Source of the DNA: AP-15 sp963814805
Lineage (GTDB): Bacteria; Pseudomonadota; Alphaproteobacteria; ATCC43930; CGMCC-115725
Length of the DNA: 64,000 bases
Reading direction: 5' to 3'
Assembly (NCBI GenBank): GCA_963814805.1
Contig: CAWFER010000009.1
Span: forward strand, 40,434-104,433
The position numbers and the translations under genes were made by a program. Position 1 is the stretch's first letter. The number at the start of each line of letters is the position of its first letter. The notes beneath the pieces were generated by a model. That model ran no database searches. It had not been told where the DNA came from and worked only from the letters and a program-made list of their open reading frames with translations. Positions 42,243-52,076 of the stretch are shown here, piece by piece.

Positions 42243-44448
42243 TAATTTGCTTCCGCGCGGGGACCGCCAACCATTCGTTCAGTTTCGACCACCGCCGCCG
42301 CCCCGATACGTTGCGCACGGCGATAGCGACCGCCTTCTTCTGGCCGACCAGCACGACCAGCCGCTTCCCTCGGGTCACGCCAGTGTAGAGCAGGTTGCGC
42401 TGTAGCATGGCGAAGTGCTGGGTCAAAACCGGGATCACGACGGCAGGGTATTCGGAGCCTTGGCTCTTGTGGATCGTCGCGGCATAGGCCGGCACCAGCG
42501 TGTCGAGTTCGCCGAAGCCGTAAGCGACGGCGCGGCCGTCGAAACTGGCGGTCAGTTCGCCGGTGTCGGGATCGACATCGTCGATATAACCGATGTCTCC
42601 GTTGTAGATCTCCTTTTCGTAGTCGTTCTCGATCTGCATGATTTTGTCGCCCGGCGCGAAGGTCCAACCGAAACGCTCGACCTTGCGCTCGCCGGCGGGG
42701 TTCAAGGCCGACTGGAGTTCGATATTCAGCGAGCGGGCTCCGACGCCACCGCGATTCATCGGGCACAGCACCTGAATGTCACGGACGGGGTCGAGGCCGA
42801 ATCGCTGGGGGATGCGCGTCTTCACCAGTTCGATAATCCGCGGCACGGCGGTTTCGGGATCGTCCGCCTGCACAAAATAAAAATCGCTGGCACCCTCGGG
42901 CCTAGAGAGGTCGGGAATGGAGCCTCGGTTAATCTGGTGCGCGCTGGTGATGATACGGCTGTGGGCGGCCTGCCGAAAGACCTCGGTCAACCGCACGACG
43001 GGCACCGCGCCGGAAGCGATGACGTCGGCCAGAACTTGGCCCGGGCCAACGGAGGGGAGTTGGTCGATGTCGCCGACGATCAGCAACGCCGCATGGTCGG
43101 GGACCGCCCTCATCAGCGCCTGCATCAGCATGACGTCAACCATGGAGGTTTCGTCGACGACCAGCAGGTCGCATTCGAGCGGGTCGTCACTGCCGCGTTT
43201 GAAGCCACCTGTCTTGGGGTCCACTTCGAGCAGACGGTGAATGGTCTTCGCCTCGAACCCGGTGGCTTCGGTCATGCGCTTGGCGGCACGGCCCGTCGGG
43301 GCGCACAGCAACAGGCTCGCACCCTTGGCGGCCAGGATGCTCAAGATCGAGTTGACGATGGTCGTCTTGCCCACCCCAGGCCCGCCGGTGATGACGAGCA
43401 CCTTCGACAAGAGGGCGAGCCGGATCGCCGCGGCCTGATTTTGGGCCAACGACAAGCCGGTCTTCCGCTCGATCCACGGCAGCGCCTTCGCCGGATCGAT
43501 GGCAGGCCAAGGCAGCGTACCGTCGGCCAGGCGCCGTATCCGCTCCGCAATGACCTGCTCGGCGCGGTAGAGGCCGGCGAGGAAGATGCAGGCGGTCTCG
43601 CCGACCGTATCCGCGATGACCGTTCTCTCGGCCAGTTCGAGATTCAGCGCCGTTCGAACCCGCTCCGCGGGGACTTCGAGCAACTCGACGGCAAGCGGCA
43701 ACAGTTCCTCGGTGGGCAAGCCGCAATGGCCCTCGTCCATCGCCTCGGACAGCGCGTAGGAAATCCCGGCGCGCACCCGAATCATCGCCGTCTTGTCGAT
43801 GCCGAGCTTCATGGCGATTGCATCGGCGGTCTTGAAGCCGATGCTGCGGATGTCGCGTGCCAAGCGATACGGGTTCTCGGTCATGACCTGGACCGCGTCG
43901 GCGCCGTAGGTCTTGAAGATGCGGACCGCTCGGGCGGTGCCCACGCCATGGCTGTGCAGGAAGACCATGATCTCGCGCACGATCTTCTGCTCGGCCCAGG
44001 CGCCGGTGATGCGCTTGGCGCGCATCGGGCCGATGCCGGTCACCTCGCGCAGGCGGTCAGGCTCCGCCTCGATCACATCGAACACTTTGTCGCCGAATGC
44101 CCTGACCATCTTCTTGGCGTAGACCGGGCCGATGCCGCGGATCATGCCGGAACCGAGGTACTTTTCGATGCCTTCGATCGTCGTTGGCGCCGAAGTGTGC
44201 AGGAAGCGCGACTTGAACTGCTGGCCGTGGGTACGGTCGTTGATCCATTCGCCCGAAGCGGTGACCCACTCGCCGGCGGCGATCGTGGCGGCATGCCCGA
44301 CGGCGCTCACCAGTTCGCGGTGCCCGCGCGCCTTGATGCGGATTACGCAGAAGCCGTTCTCGGCGTTGTGGTAAGTGACGCGTTCGACGAGGCCCGCCAG
44401 AACTTCCTGGGTCGATGAATGCGGCTGCGGCTTCAGCCGACTGTTCAC
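42232..44448 (-). CDS. recD2: RecD2-type ATP-dependent DNA helicase
   Basis: 738-aa superfamily 1B 5'-3' helicase of the RecD2/TraA type, acting in DNA repair or plasmid transfer. The N-terminal OB-like domain is LVERVTYHNAENGFCVIRIK. Helix-hairpin-helix repeats read GIGPVYAKKMVRAFG, VTGIGPMRAKRI and SIGFKTADAIA. Helicase motifs: Walker A TGGPGVGKTTIV, motif Ia LCAPTGRAAKRM, Walker B DLLVVDETSMVD, motif III VGDIDQLPSVGPGQVL, motif V YAATIHKSQGSEYPAVVIP, motif VI LLYTGVTRGKR. Full length and intact. It overlaps the upstream gene by four bases (ATGA), so co-transcribed with 44445-44840. Confidence 0.95.
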   Translation of the reverse strand: MNSRLKPQPHSSTQEVLAGLVERVTYHNAENGFCVIRIKARGHRELVSAVGHAATIAAGEWVTASGEWINDRTHGQQFKSRFLHTSAPTTIEGIEKYLGSGMIRGIGPVYAKKMVRAFGDKVFDVIEAEPDRLREVTGIGPMRAKRITGAWAEQKIVREIMVFLHSHGVGTARAVRIFKTYGADAVQVMTENPYRLARDIRSIGFKTADAIAMKLGIDKTAMIRVRAGISYALSEAMDEGHCGLPTEELLPLAVELLEVPAERVRTALNLELAERTVIADTVGETACIFLAGLYRAEQVIAERIRRLADGTLPWPAIDPAKALPWIERKTGLSLAQNQAAAIRLALLSKVLVITGGPGVGKTTIVNSILSILAAKGASLLLCAPTGRAAKRMTEATGFEAKTIHRLLEVDPKTGGFKRGSDDPLECDLLVVDETSMVDVMLMQALMRAVPDHAALLIVGDIDQLPSVGPGQVLADVIASGAVPVVRLTEVFRQAAHSRIITSAHQINRGSIPDLSRPEGASDFYFVQADDPETAVPRIIELVKTRIPQRFGLDPVRDIQVLCPMNRGGVGARSLNIELQSALNPAGERKVERFGWTFAPGDKIMQIENDYEKEIYNGDIGYIDDVDPDTGELTASFDGRAVAYGFGELDTLVPAYAATIHKSQGSEYPAVVIPVLTQHFAMLQRNLLYTGVTRGKRLVVLVGQKKAVAIAVRNVSGRRRWSKLNEWLAVPARKQINVR

Positions 44449-44840
44449 GAGGTCCCGAGCTCCGCGGCGGTCAATAATTCCTTGATCGTGGCGAACTGCC
44501 GAGCGCGCTCCGCGGCGGCCGCCGGGCTTTCGCGGATCAGCTCATCCTCTTCTTGCATCTCATCGTCTTCCTCGATGTCGCAGTCGTATTCCCTCTGCTC
44601 GCGCTCGATCCGTGCGAGGTGGGCCCGTATTTCCTGCGGCGTAAACATGCGCCTCACGCGGGAAACAAACCGGGGCAGCTCGCGCGCGAACTCAGAATGG
44701 TCGACAGCGGCGCTGGCGAAATTCAACAATTTCTCCGCGACCACGTAATCGAATGCCGCTTTCAGCCCATAGCGCAGCTTGATTTCCTGAGCGGCGTCGC
44801 ACTGCTCGATCCAAATCTCGTGAAATTTCCCCGTATTCAC
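44445..44840 (-). CDS. hypothetical protein upstream of recD2
   Basis: 131-aa protein starting at GTG 44840, which has GGGAGG seven bases upstream; an ATG at 44858 would extend it but lies before that ribosome site. Sequence: NTGKFHEIWIEQCDAAQEIK, RYGLKAAFDYVVAEKLLNFA, then an acidic stretch (EEDDEMQEEDELIRE). Fits a plasmid-borne family with a conserved KAAFDYVVAEKL core; function unknown. Stop overlaps the recD2 start. Confidence 0.75.
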   Translation of the reverse strand: MNTGKFHEIWIEQCDAAQEIKLRYGLKAAFDYVVAEKLLNFASAAVDHSEFARELPRFVSRVRRMFTPQEIRAHLARIEREQREYDCDIEEDDEMQEEDELIRESPAAAAERARQFATIKELLTAAELGTS

Positions 44841-44854
44841 AGGAAGGCCTCCCT

Positions 44855-45283
44855 TCAATCATGTTTCCTCGCAATTGGTTCGCAGCCAGCCGCAGGGGGA
44901 CCAGGCGGCCCGGCAGCAGCGCGAGGGCGTGGTGTCTCATCGGCCGACCGCCTCAGCTCACCGCCCTCTTCGGCGTCGTTGCTTCGCCATGTACCTTCCT
45001 CGCGAATCGGCCTGTCGGTGATTTCGGCGAGATAGACAGAAAGCGGTCCGCTCAGCTCGCGAACTTCGGGCTCCCGCTCGCGGAGCCCATGAAAGAGCCA
45101 CGGCGTCATCGGCCCGGTCTCAATACCGATGCGTACGTCGTCGCCCGCGTACCGGCGCACGGCCCTCTCGATCCCCTCGGGCGTGGTGGCGCATACCCCG
45201 CGCCAGATCCTTCGACCTTCAGCATCAACAACGCAGATCGCCGTGGTCTTCTGGGACACGTCCAGGCCGACATAATGGGTCAT
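44855..45283 (-). pseudogene. IS110-family transposase N-terminal fragment
   Basis: Begins MTHYVGLDVSQKTTAICVVD, the first DEDD block, and continues GIETGPMTPWLFHGLRE. It then loses family similarity and runs into unrelated sequence. The catalytic middle and Transposase_20 domain are absent. A different IS110 lineage from the element at 8023-9207. Confidence 0.75.
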
Positions 45284-45403
45284 CAGATTGCCTCCGATGC
45301 TCGATTTGAGCGGCCACAAGCACCCGGATCGCAGCACCATCGGCTATGGCGCCGACACCGCGATTACCCCATGTCCACACACGTGACCCCGGATAACGCA
45401 GAG

Positions 45404-46531
45404 CTACGTGTCTCGCGTGGAACGAGGCGACCAGAATATCTCGCTGTCCGTGCCTGCACTGTGGCGCCGTCGCCAGAAGGGGCTTTGCGGCCAGCGCCGC
45501 TCGAGGCCGTACCAGGCAGCAACATGATGCTCGTAGGCGGCGCGAATGTTTCGTAGCTCGGCAATATAGCCGGGTAGGGCCGCCTTATCGCCCGACAAAG
45601 CTCGATCCGCGTTTTCGGCCGCCGCAAGACCGGTATAAAGGGCATTGAAGAGGCCTTGCGACGCGAGCGGATCATAGCTCTGCGCCGCATCGCCGACGGC
45701 AATCCAGCTTGGCCCGGCCACGGGCTCCAGACAGCTGCCGGAGGCGGCGCAAAACCCTGCGCGCGGTGCGCTCCAACGGCTCGGCGTCGCAAATTCATTG
45801 AGTAAACGCAATCGCTTCGCGCGCCCGAGCAAACCGTCGGCCGATCGTGTCTCAGATGCCGCGGGCCGATCGGCGTCGGTATGAAAGGCCAAGACACCTC
45901 CACCTCCAGGCAGAGGCGCCGCGTACCACCAGCCCTCTTCCTCGGCCTCGACTTGGGTGAGACCCGGCGGCAGGTCGGCCTTGGCATCGGCCATCCAGGC
46001 GCAGACCAGGCGGCTGTCGGATTGCCGGTGCGCGCCGAACTGGCGGACAAGCCGCGAGTCTCTGCCGCCGGCATCGATGAGCAGCCGCGCCTTGACGGTC
46101 ACCGGCCCTCCGCTGCTTTCGATCGCAACCCGCCAGCCGCTGTCATCTTGCTCCAGCTTCGCCGGCCGAGCCGGCGCCAGCATTCGGGCGCCGCGGGCGA
46201 TTGCGGTGGCGCGCAGCCGCGCCTCGAAGCGGGCACGATCGAGATGCCAGCCGCACCCGTCCGGGTCGCGCAGGGCGTCCTTCTCGACCAGCTCGGAATC
46301 GCCCCACAGGCTCCGATGCAGATGACAGCACGCGTGTCCGTCGGCCAGAAAACCATCCCAAAGCCCCATATCGGTAAGTAGCCGCCATGCCGCTCCGGGC
46401 AGCAACTCACCGATCCGCGGCGCCGGCGCATTCCGCCGATCGATCAGTACGACACGCCGGAAGGGCGCGAGATTGAGCGCTGCCGTCGCTCCGGCGGGCC
46501 CCGCGCCGACGATCAGCGCGTCGGCTTCCAT
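45404..46531 (-). CDS. LodB-like FAD-dependent oxidoreductase
   Basis: 375-aa flavoprotein. The N-terminal dinucleotide motif is ALIVGAGPAGATAALNLA with LIDRR at the end of the second strand. ARLLIDAGGRDSRLVRQ and the FAD motif IAVGDAAQSYDPLASQGLFN follow. LodB proteins are needed to form the cysteine tryptophylquinone cofactor of LodA oxidases. The gene begins five bases after the stop of the LodA-type gene, as in other lod operons. No signal peptide. Confidence 0.85.
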   Translation of the reverse strand: MEADALIVGAGPAGATAALNLAPFRRVVLIDRRNAPAPRIGELLPGAAWRLLTDMGLWDGFLADGHACCHLHRSLWGDSELVEKDALRDPDGCGWHLDRARFEARLRATAIARGARMLAPARPAKLEQDDSGWRVAIESSGGPVTVKARLLIDAGGRDSRLVRQFGAHRQSDSRLVCAWMADAKADLPPGLTQVEAEEEGWWYAAPLPGGGGVLAFHTDADRPAASETRSADGLLGRAKRLRLLNEFATPSRWSAPRAGFCAASGSCLEPVAGPSWIAVGDAAQSYDPLASQGLFNALYTGLAAAENADRALSGDKAALPGYIAELRNIRAAYEHHVAAWYGLERRWPQSPFWRRRHSAGTDSEIFWSPRSTRDT

Positions 46532-46536
46532 TGACG

Positions 46537-49473
46537 CTAACGAAACCTCACCGGCAGGCCCAACGGGAAGCGCCGGAACTTGTCGATCCCCGAGATATCG
46601 ATCTCGGGTCCGGTGATGTGGTGGCCGGCATGGACTTCGATATGCGCCTGCGCCGGGGCGCCGAGCCGCTTGGGCCGCTCGCCTTCGGTCAGAACATCGT
46701 GGATCGGCCGGTGCTGGTCCTCGACCTCGATGGTTGCCGGAAACCCGCCGGTCTCCGGGCCGGGCATGGCCTCGACCACGCCGAGATGATCGAATTGCGC
46801 GATCATGTTGTTGATCTGGTCGGTGTAGCTGGTGGTGCCCAAGGGCGCGATCCAGGCGGCGCGGTTGGCGAAGGCGACCCGCCGCTCCGAAAGCGGTCGG
46901 CCGGCATCCATGACGATGTCGTAATTTTGGCGCGTCAGGACGTTATTGGGCACGCGCGCCGGCCAGAAGGTCGGCACATAGGGATCGTAGGCTTTGTCAT
47001 ACCCGGAGCGGCAGCTCGCCGTGTCGGTCTGCCAGGGGACCGCCATCCAGCGGGTGATGCCGCCCGGGATCTGGCCGTAGAGCGGGCCGTTCGGGATGGT
47101 GACCGCGTCGCTGGTGAGAATCTCGCCCATATTGGGCTCGATCCGCCCCGCCGGCGCATGCTGGAAGCGGAACGGCGCCATGTACATCGTCGCAGCGCGC
47201 ACCGGCCAGGTCATCTCGCAGCCAGGGTGGAAGGCGTCGGCCAGGCAGAATTCCAGCGCGGCCTTGGTCAGGACATCGCCCTGATCAACGAGGGCTACCT
47301 GATCGATATTGGAAGGCGGCACATAGTCCCGGTCGTAGTCCGCCTCGAAATCGCCCATCGCCCACTGATCGAGCATGGCGAGTTGGCAGTCGCTCAGGGC
47401 CGCGTATTGGCGCGGCGTGGGCGCCGGCGGGATGTTCATGGCGTCGCCGTACAACCAGGCCCAGGGTTTCGGCGACCAGGAATCGACATCGAAGCGGCGG
47501 AACTGCAGCGCCACAGTGTGCCGGTATTCGCGATTGGCGGGGCTGCGATCGTTGAGCTTCGCGACCGCCGCAGGCGAGGTGAAATCGAATGCCCCACCCC
47601 AGCCGAAGCCCGCGGCAAAACCCGCATTGACCCATTGCAGTCCGGCCATCCGCTGGAAGATCGGCAGGATGTCGCAGGTAAAGGACGGCCGGGCCGGTGC
47701 CGCGAGAGTGCCGGCTTTGATCGCCACGTCGCGCATTAAATCCCACATCGTACGCACGGATTTGCGCTCGGGACCGTAGTTCGGGGGCGCGACGATGACC
47801 CAGGCGGGAATGACTTCGAGCGGCGCTCCGTTCATCCTGACTTCCGCGGTCACCGGGCCATCCGCGACATCGTCGTGCCAGCCTTCGTTGTTGGCGAAGG
47901 TAATGGCCCGACCGCCGTCGCAGGATGCCGATTTGCCGTGGCCGCCGAGCACGAGCAGCCGCCCGGCCTCGTCGGTGAAGATTTCGCCGAGATAGACCGG
48001 CGTGCCAATGAAGGCGCCGTCGTCGAATTTTGCCGGCGCGGCGTTCGCGCCGGTGACGGTCTTGGCGCTTGGCGTTATGGCAAGGCCAGCGCGGTTGGCG
48101 ATGGCGGCGTTGCGCAGCGTCGTTTGCGGCGCCGAAGCGGCTTCCGGAATGTCGAGCGCGAGCTGGAAGCCGTACCAGGCCGCCTTGGTGTTGGCGGGCT
48201 GCACCGTCCAGGCGATTTCGACATCGCTGGCGCCGCCGGTCAGCTCGCGCACGATCTTACCCTTGGCATTGACCCCGTATATGCGGAAGCGGGCTGCCTG
48301 GCGTTTGAGGCGGTGTGCGGCATCGCGGTAGGAGCCGAGCGGCAGCGGTACCGGATCGGGCACTTCGGGACCGACGAAATATTCCTCAGGGCTGTTCCCG
48401 ACCCGGGCGATGCCGATTGAGGGATAGATCGCGGCCTTGACCACGCAATCGTCCGGTTCCGGGGCCGGAGGCGCAGGGACGCGGGGCTGGGGAACGTCAC
48501 GCAGCGGCTGCCCATTGGCCTCGTGGCGGGTCGCCGCGCTGGCGGCATAGACCGCCTTGCGCACCGCGGCGATGGAAGATTCCGAAACCGGCGCCTGTTC
48601 GGGTGGGACCCGAAAGATGTTGAACGCTAGCGACTGGCCGTATTGGGCCTGGCCGCGGGCAGCGATGTCCTGGCGCGGCAGCACCAGTGTCGCGACCTGG
48701 ATATAGGGGCTTTCCGCCTCCGGCCACTCCACGGTCGCCTCGTCGAGCGGCATCGTGGCAGAGTTGGTGCGACGCTGCACCATGAAGCGGAAACGATACT
48801 CCCGCTCCAGCAGGCGATTTCGCATGTCGGTTGCAAGATAATCGGCCGCGTCGTCCGGGATGTTTTCGGGCGGCGTCTCGGGCAGCAGCTGATATTTCAC
48901 CGCCGGTCCCGCACCCGCGGCGAACGGCAGGATCGCCCAATAGGTCGTGGTCAGGACGCTGCCTTCGACCTTCTGCATCTCGTCGAGAAGGCGCGCTGTC
49001 TTTGGGTGCCGCGCGAGATAGCCCGGATAGTCTCCTTCGACCACGCCCGCATAGGTGAACTCGCACATCTCCTGGGCATCGTCGACGAAGAAGACAGGAA
49101 AGTTCTGCATGATGAAGTCGGCGGTGTCGCCGTCTTCGCCGAGCGCCTTAGGGCCCGGCACACCGAAGAGCTTGATGCCGATCCCCAGCGTCGACTGCAG
49201 GTCGGGCGAGGTCGGCGAGGTGTCGCTCGAGAACCTCACCCAAGCGACGAGCGAGGAATGGGCAAAGACCCCGATTTTCAGATCCGGCGGGATATCCGGC
49301 AGCATTTCGAGCCGGCCGTAGGAGACGCCATGAAGCTTGCGGAAGACCGGTCGTTCCGCGGGCTTCTGCCCGAGCTTGATCCGTCTTTGTTGAGCGATGC
49401 CGACGAACATCTCGACGAGGCGCTCGGTCGGGGCGTTGGCGCAATCGAAGCAGGACGGGATCGGATCGCTCAT
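46537..49473 (-). CDS. catalase-like domain fused to LodA-like quinoprotein oxidase
   Basis: 978-aa two-domain protein. Residues ~30-330 look like a heme catalase family domain: FRKLHGVSYGRLEMLPDI (candidate active His), LVAWVRFSSDTSPTSPDLQ, GIGIKLFGVPG and IMQNFPVFFVDDAQE (catalase-like Asn region). From ~370 a LodA domain follows: AAIYPSIGIARVGNSPEEYF, EIAWTVQPANTKAAWYGFQL, HPGCEMTWPVRAATMY and ITRWMAVPWQTDTASC. LodA enzymes oxidise amino acids with a Cys-Trp quinone. The Cys of PGCEMTW and Trp of PWQ are 62 residues apart, close to the known pair in Marinomonas LodA. Such oxidases release hydrogen peroxide, which the fused catalase could remove. ATG 49473 has GAGGAAG five bases upstream. 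Intact. Confidence 0.85.
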   Translation of the reverse strand: MSDPIPSCFDCANAPTERLVEMFVGIAQQRRIKLGQKPAERPVFRKLHGVSYGRLEMLPDIPPDLKIGVFAHSSLVAWVRFSSDTSPTSPDLQSTLGIGIKLFGVPGPKALGEDGDTADFIMQNFPVFFVDDAQEMCEFTYAGVVEGDYPGYLARHPKTARLLDEMQKVEGSVLTTTYWAILPFAAGAGPAVKYQLLPETPPENIPDDAADYLATDMRNRLLEREYRFRFMVQRRTNSATMPLDEATVEWPEAESPYIQVATLVLPRQDIAARGQAQYGQSLAFNIFRVPPEQAPVSESSIAAVRKAVYAASAATRHEANGQPLRDVPQPRVPAPPAPEPDDCVVKAAIYPSIGIARVGNSPEEYFVGPEVPDPVPLPLGSYRDAAHRLKRQAARFRIYGVNAKGKIVRELTGGASDVEIAWTVQPANTKAAWYGFQLALDIPEAASAPQTTLRNAAIANRAGLAITPSAKTVTGANAAPAKFDDGAFIGTPVYLGEIFTDEAGRLLVLGGHGKSASCDGGRAITFANNEGWHDDVADGPVTAEVRMNGAPLEVIPAWVIVAPPNYGPERKSVRTMWDLMRDVAIKAGTLAAPARPSFTCDILPIFQRMAGLQWVNAGFAAGFGWGGAFDFTSPAAVAKLNDRSPANREYRHTVALQFRRFDVDSWSPKPWAWLYGDAMNIPPAPTPRQYAALSDCQLAMLDQWAMGDFEADYDRDYVPPSNIDQVALVDQGDVLTKAALEFCLADAFHPGCEMTWPVRAATMYMAPFRFQHAPAGRIEPNMGEILTSDAVTIPNGPLYGQIPGGITRWMAVPWQTDTASCRSGYDKAYDPYVPTFWPARVPNNVLTRQNYDIVMDAGRPLSERRVAFANRAAWIAPLGTTSYTDQINNMIAQFDHLGVVEAMPGPETGGFPATIEVEDQHRPIHDVLTEGERPKRLGAPAQAHIEVHAGHHITGPEIDISGIDKFRRFPLGLPVRFR

Positions 49474-49731
49474 GTCGCTTCCTCTGCAGGCTGATCGGGC
49501 ATGCTCATCACTCTCGGTTGTATGCCAAAGATAACTCTCCGGGAATGACACGCTGCTACAATCGCTTTGAGGTTGCTGTCGTCGCTCTCAGGTCGCCGGC
49601 GCCGACTCAGTTTAGGCATCGTGGCGACGCCAGCCGCAGTCACTCGGCTGCGCTGCCGGCGGCCCCGGTCACGGGTGCACCGGCTCCTGTGGTTCGTAAT
49701 TACTCGCCTATGGCCGAGCCGTATGCAAACC

Positions 49732-49804
49732 GTCTCGTTTACCTCTACACCTGCTTATTCTACCGTCTCGCACTCAATTTATCAACTCAAACGAGACGGA
49801 AATG
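49732..49804. promoter_or_regulatory. left half of a res-like site, split by a transposon
   Basis: GTCTCGTTT (49732-49740), TACCGTCTCGC and AAACGAGAC (49789-49797) have the same spacing as the intact site at 5937. The rest, ending GGGTAGACCCTT (52971-52982), lies beyond the Tn552-like element. No resolvase gene of that type remains next to it. Confidence 0.6.
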
Positions 49805-49842
49805 TGTGACCTTCAGAGATAAATGGCGGGGTTTCTTGAGCG

Positions 49843-50424
49843 CTATGTGGCTGGCGCGTGCCGCCCGAGGGTGCGGTACACGGTGGGGCGGGACACCGAG
49901 AACAGCTCAGCCAGATCGCTGATCGCGTACTCGCCGCTGTCATGCATGCGGCGCAGCTCCTTCTGCTGCTTGTCGGAGAGCTTCGGCTGCTTGCCGCGCA
50001 GTTTTCCCCGCGCCCGAGCGATCGCCATGCCCTCGCGCGTGCGCAGACGGATCAGATCGGCCTCGAACTCGGCGAAGGTGGCTAGGATGTTGAAGAACAT
50101 CTTGCCCATCGGATCGGCCGGGTCATACACGCTCGATCCCAGCGCGAGCTTGATGCCGCGCGCTACGAGGGCGTCGGCGATGGTGCGGGCGTCCGGGACC
50201 GATCGTGCCAATCGGTCGAGCTTGGGCACGACGAGCGTGTCGCCGGTGCGCACGGCGGCGAGCGCCTGGTCGAGGCCGGGCCGGGACCGGTTTGTGCCGG
50301 TCAGCCCACGATCGGTGTAGATCCGCTCGGACGCGACGCCGAGCTTTTCGAGGGCCACCCTCTGGGCGGCGAGGTCCTGCTTGTCGGTGGAGCAGCGGGC
50401 ATAGCCAATCAGGGTCGCAGTCAT
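49843..50424 (-). CDS. transposon resolvase (serine recombinase)
   Basis: 193-aa serine recombinase resolving cointegrates of the surrounding element. It has LIGYARCSTDKQDL (Ser12), TNRSRPGLDQAL, LDRLARSVPDARTIADAL, FAEFEADLIRLRTREGMA and a C-terminal HTH (YAISDLAELFSVSRPTVYRT). Its last codons lie in the left terminal repeat. Divergent from tniA, with a candidate res site between (50530-50561). Confidence 0.92.
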   Translation of the reverse strand: MTATLIGYARCSTDKQDLAAQRVALEKLGVASERIYTDRGLTGTNRSRPGLDQALAAVRTGDTLVVPKLDRLARSVPDARTIADALVARGIKLALGSSVYDPADPMGKMFFNILATFAEFEADLIRLRTREGMAIARARGKLRGKQPKLSDKQQKELRRMHDSGEYAISDLAELFSVSRPTVYRTLGRHAPAT

Positions 50425-50529
50425 GGCTGGAAGTGTACGTTAATCCCCCCTTTTATGATAGTTTTACCGTACCATTCATGTGAGACGATGTTTCGCGTGT
50501 TATTGCAACGCTCGTCCTGCCTCGCGCGA

Positions 50530-50561
50530 ACTGTCCGCTGAACGATCCCCTATCGGACAGT
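50530..50561. promoter_or_regulatory. candidate internal res site
   Basis: ACTGTCCG (50530-50537) and CGGACAGT (50554-50561) form a perfect 8-bp inverted pair with a 16-bp spacer, in the divergent promoter region between resolvase and transposase, where such elements keep res. Confidence 0.5.
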
Positions 50562-50606
50562 CGTCCCGCGTGTGCAGGCCAGCACCAGGAGGCCAAGGCG
50601 GCCGGC

Positions 50607-52076
50607 ATGGCCCGGGAGAGAGCGGCGTCCTTCGCAACCTTGAGCGAGCAGAAGCGGAAGCAGGCCATGGCCCGCTTCGTCGTGCTCCGCCCCCACCTCG
50701 AGGAGGGCGTTCCTCTGACGTGCGCAGCCGCCGCGGCCGGCGTGCCGCTTCGAACGGCCCAGCGCTGGCTGGCGCGCTACCGCCAGGACGGCTCGACCGG
50801 TCTGGCAGGCTCCATCCGCCGCGACGCGGGCAGACACCGATCGCCTGCGGACCTCGTCGCGCTGATCGAGGGCATGGGGCTGAAGAAGCCGCGTTCCTCC
50901 GCTGCCGCGATCCATCGCCGGGTCAGCGCCGTCGCCAAGGCGGAAGGCTGGCGGGTTCCCTCCTATGGCACGGTCCATGCCATCCTCGCTCGCCTCGACC
51001 CAGCCATGGTGACGCTGGCACAGGACGGTCTGGCCGTCTTTCGCGACCGCTACGAGCTGATCCACCGCCATCGCGCCGAAACGCCCAATGCGCTCTGGCA
51101 AGCCGACCACACGCTGCTCGACATCCTCATTCTCGACGAAGCCGGAAAGCCTGCCCGTCCTTGGCTCACGACCGTCATCGACGACCATTCCCGTGCGGTC
51201 ACCGGGTACATGGTATTCCTCGACGCACCGTCCGTGCTCAACACCTGTCTCGCCCTGCGCCACGCGATCTGGCGCAAGACCGACCCTGCCTGGCCGGTCT
51301 GCGGCATCCCGGACGTGCTCTACGTTGATCATGGCAGCGATTTCACCAGCCGGCACCTCGACCAGGTGGCGGCCAGCCTGCGCTTTCGGATTGTCTACTC
51401 CGCCGTCGGGCGACCGCAGGGTAGAGGCAAGGTCGAGCGCCTGTTCGGCACGCTTAACACGGAATTCCTGCCCGAGCTGCCCGGCCACCTTGTCGACGGC
51501 AAACCGGCCAGCACGCCGAGACTGTCGCTGGCGGAGTTGGATCAGGCCATCGGCGCTTTCATCGCCGGCACATATCATATCCGCGTCCATGGTGAAATCG
51601 GCAACGCGCCGCTCGACGCTTGGCGGGCCGGGGGCTTTCTGCCGCGCTCTCCCGAGAGCCTCGAGGAGCTCGACCTCCTGCTGGTTATGCTCGCCAAGCC
51701 GCGGTGCGTGCGGCGCGACGGCATCCACTTCCAGGGGCTGCGCTACGGCGCCCCGACCCTGGCGGCCTATGTCGGCGAGGCCGTCACCATCCGCTACGAT
51801 CCGCGTGACGTCTCCGAGATCCGGGTCTTCCACCGCAACCACTTCCTCTGCCGGGCGGTGAGCGAGGAGCATGCCGGCGAGGTCCTGACGCTAAAAGACA
51901 TTGAGGCCGCAAGGCGCGCCCATCGCCGGTCGCTGCGCGCGACCATCAACGAGCGCCTCGCGCGGGTGGCGGACTTCCTGCCCGACCGACCGCAACCGAC
52001 CCAGTCCGCTCGGCCTCCGAAAACGCCGGCGCCATCCGCCCGACCCAAGCTGCGCATCTATCGCGAGGATCTATGA
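50607..52076 (+). CDS. tniA: TniA/Tn552-type DDE transposase
   Basis: 489-aa Mu/TniA-superfamily transposase. It has an N-terminal HTH (LTCAAAAAGVPLRTAQRWLA). The integrase core has Asp167 (LWQADHTLLDILI), Asp241 (VLYVDHGSDFTS) and Glu277 (GRPQGRGKVERLFGT), and the C-terminal Mu-type barrel includes VRRDGIHFQGLRYGAP. Length is close to the 480-aa transposase of Tn552. Coupled to tniB through an ATGA overlap. Intact. Confidence 0.92.
   Translation: MARERAASFATLSEQKRKQAMARFVVLRPHLEEGVPLTCAAAAAGVPLRTAQRWLARYRQDGSTGLAGSIRRDAGRHRSPADLVALIEGMGLKKPRSSAAAIHRRVSAVAKAEGWRVPSYGTVHAILARLDPAMVTLAQDGLAVFRDRYELIHRHRAETPNALWQADHTLLDILILDEAGKPARPWLTTVIDDHSRAVTGYMVFLDAPSVLNTCLALRHAIWRKTDPAWPVCGIPDVLYVDHGSDFTSRHLDQVAASLRFRIVYSAVGRPQGRGKVERLFGTLNTEFLPELPGHLVDGKPASTPRLSLAELDQAIGAFIAGTYHIRVHGEIGNAPLDAWRAGGFLPRSPESLEELDLLLVMLAKPRCVRRDGIHFQGLRYGAPTLAAYVGEAVTIRYDPRDVSEIRVFHRNHFLCRAVSEEHAGEVLTLKDIEAARRAHRRSLRATINERLARVADFLPDRPQPTQSARPPKTPAPSARPKLRIYREDL

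Noticed and set aside
42415..44418. 667-aa plus-strand open frame opposite recD2
   Set aside because: Complement shadow of a helicase whose motifs are complete on the minus strand.
50550..51872. 440-aa minus-strand open frame opposite tniA
   Set aside because: Antisense shadow; tniA has the full DDE triad.
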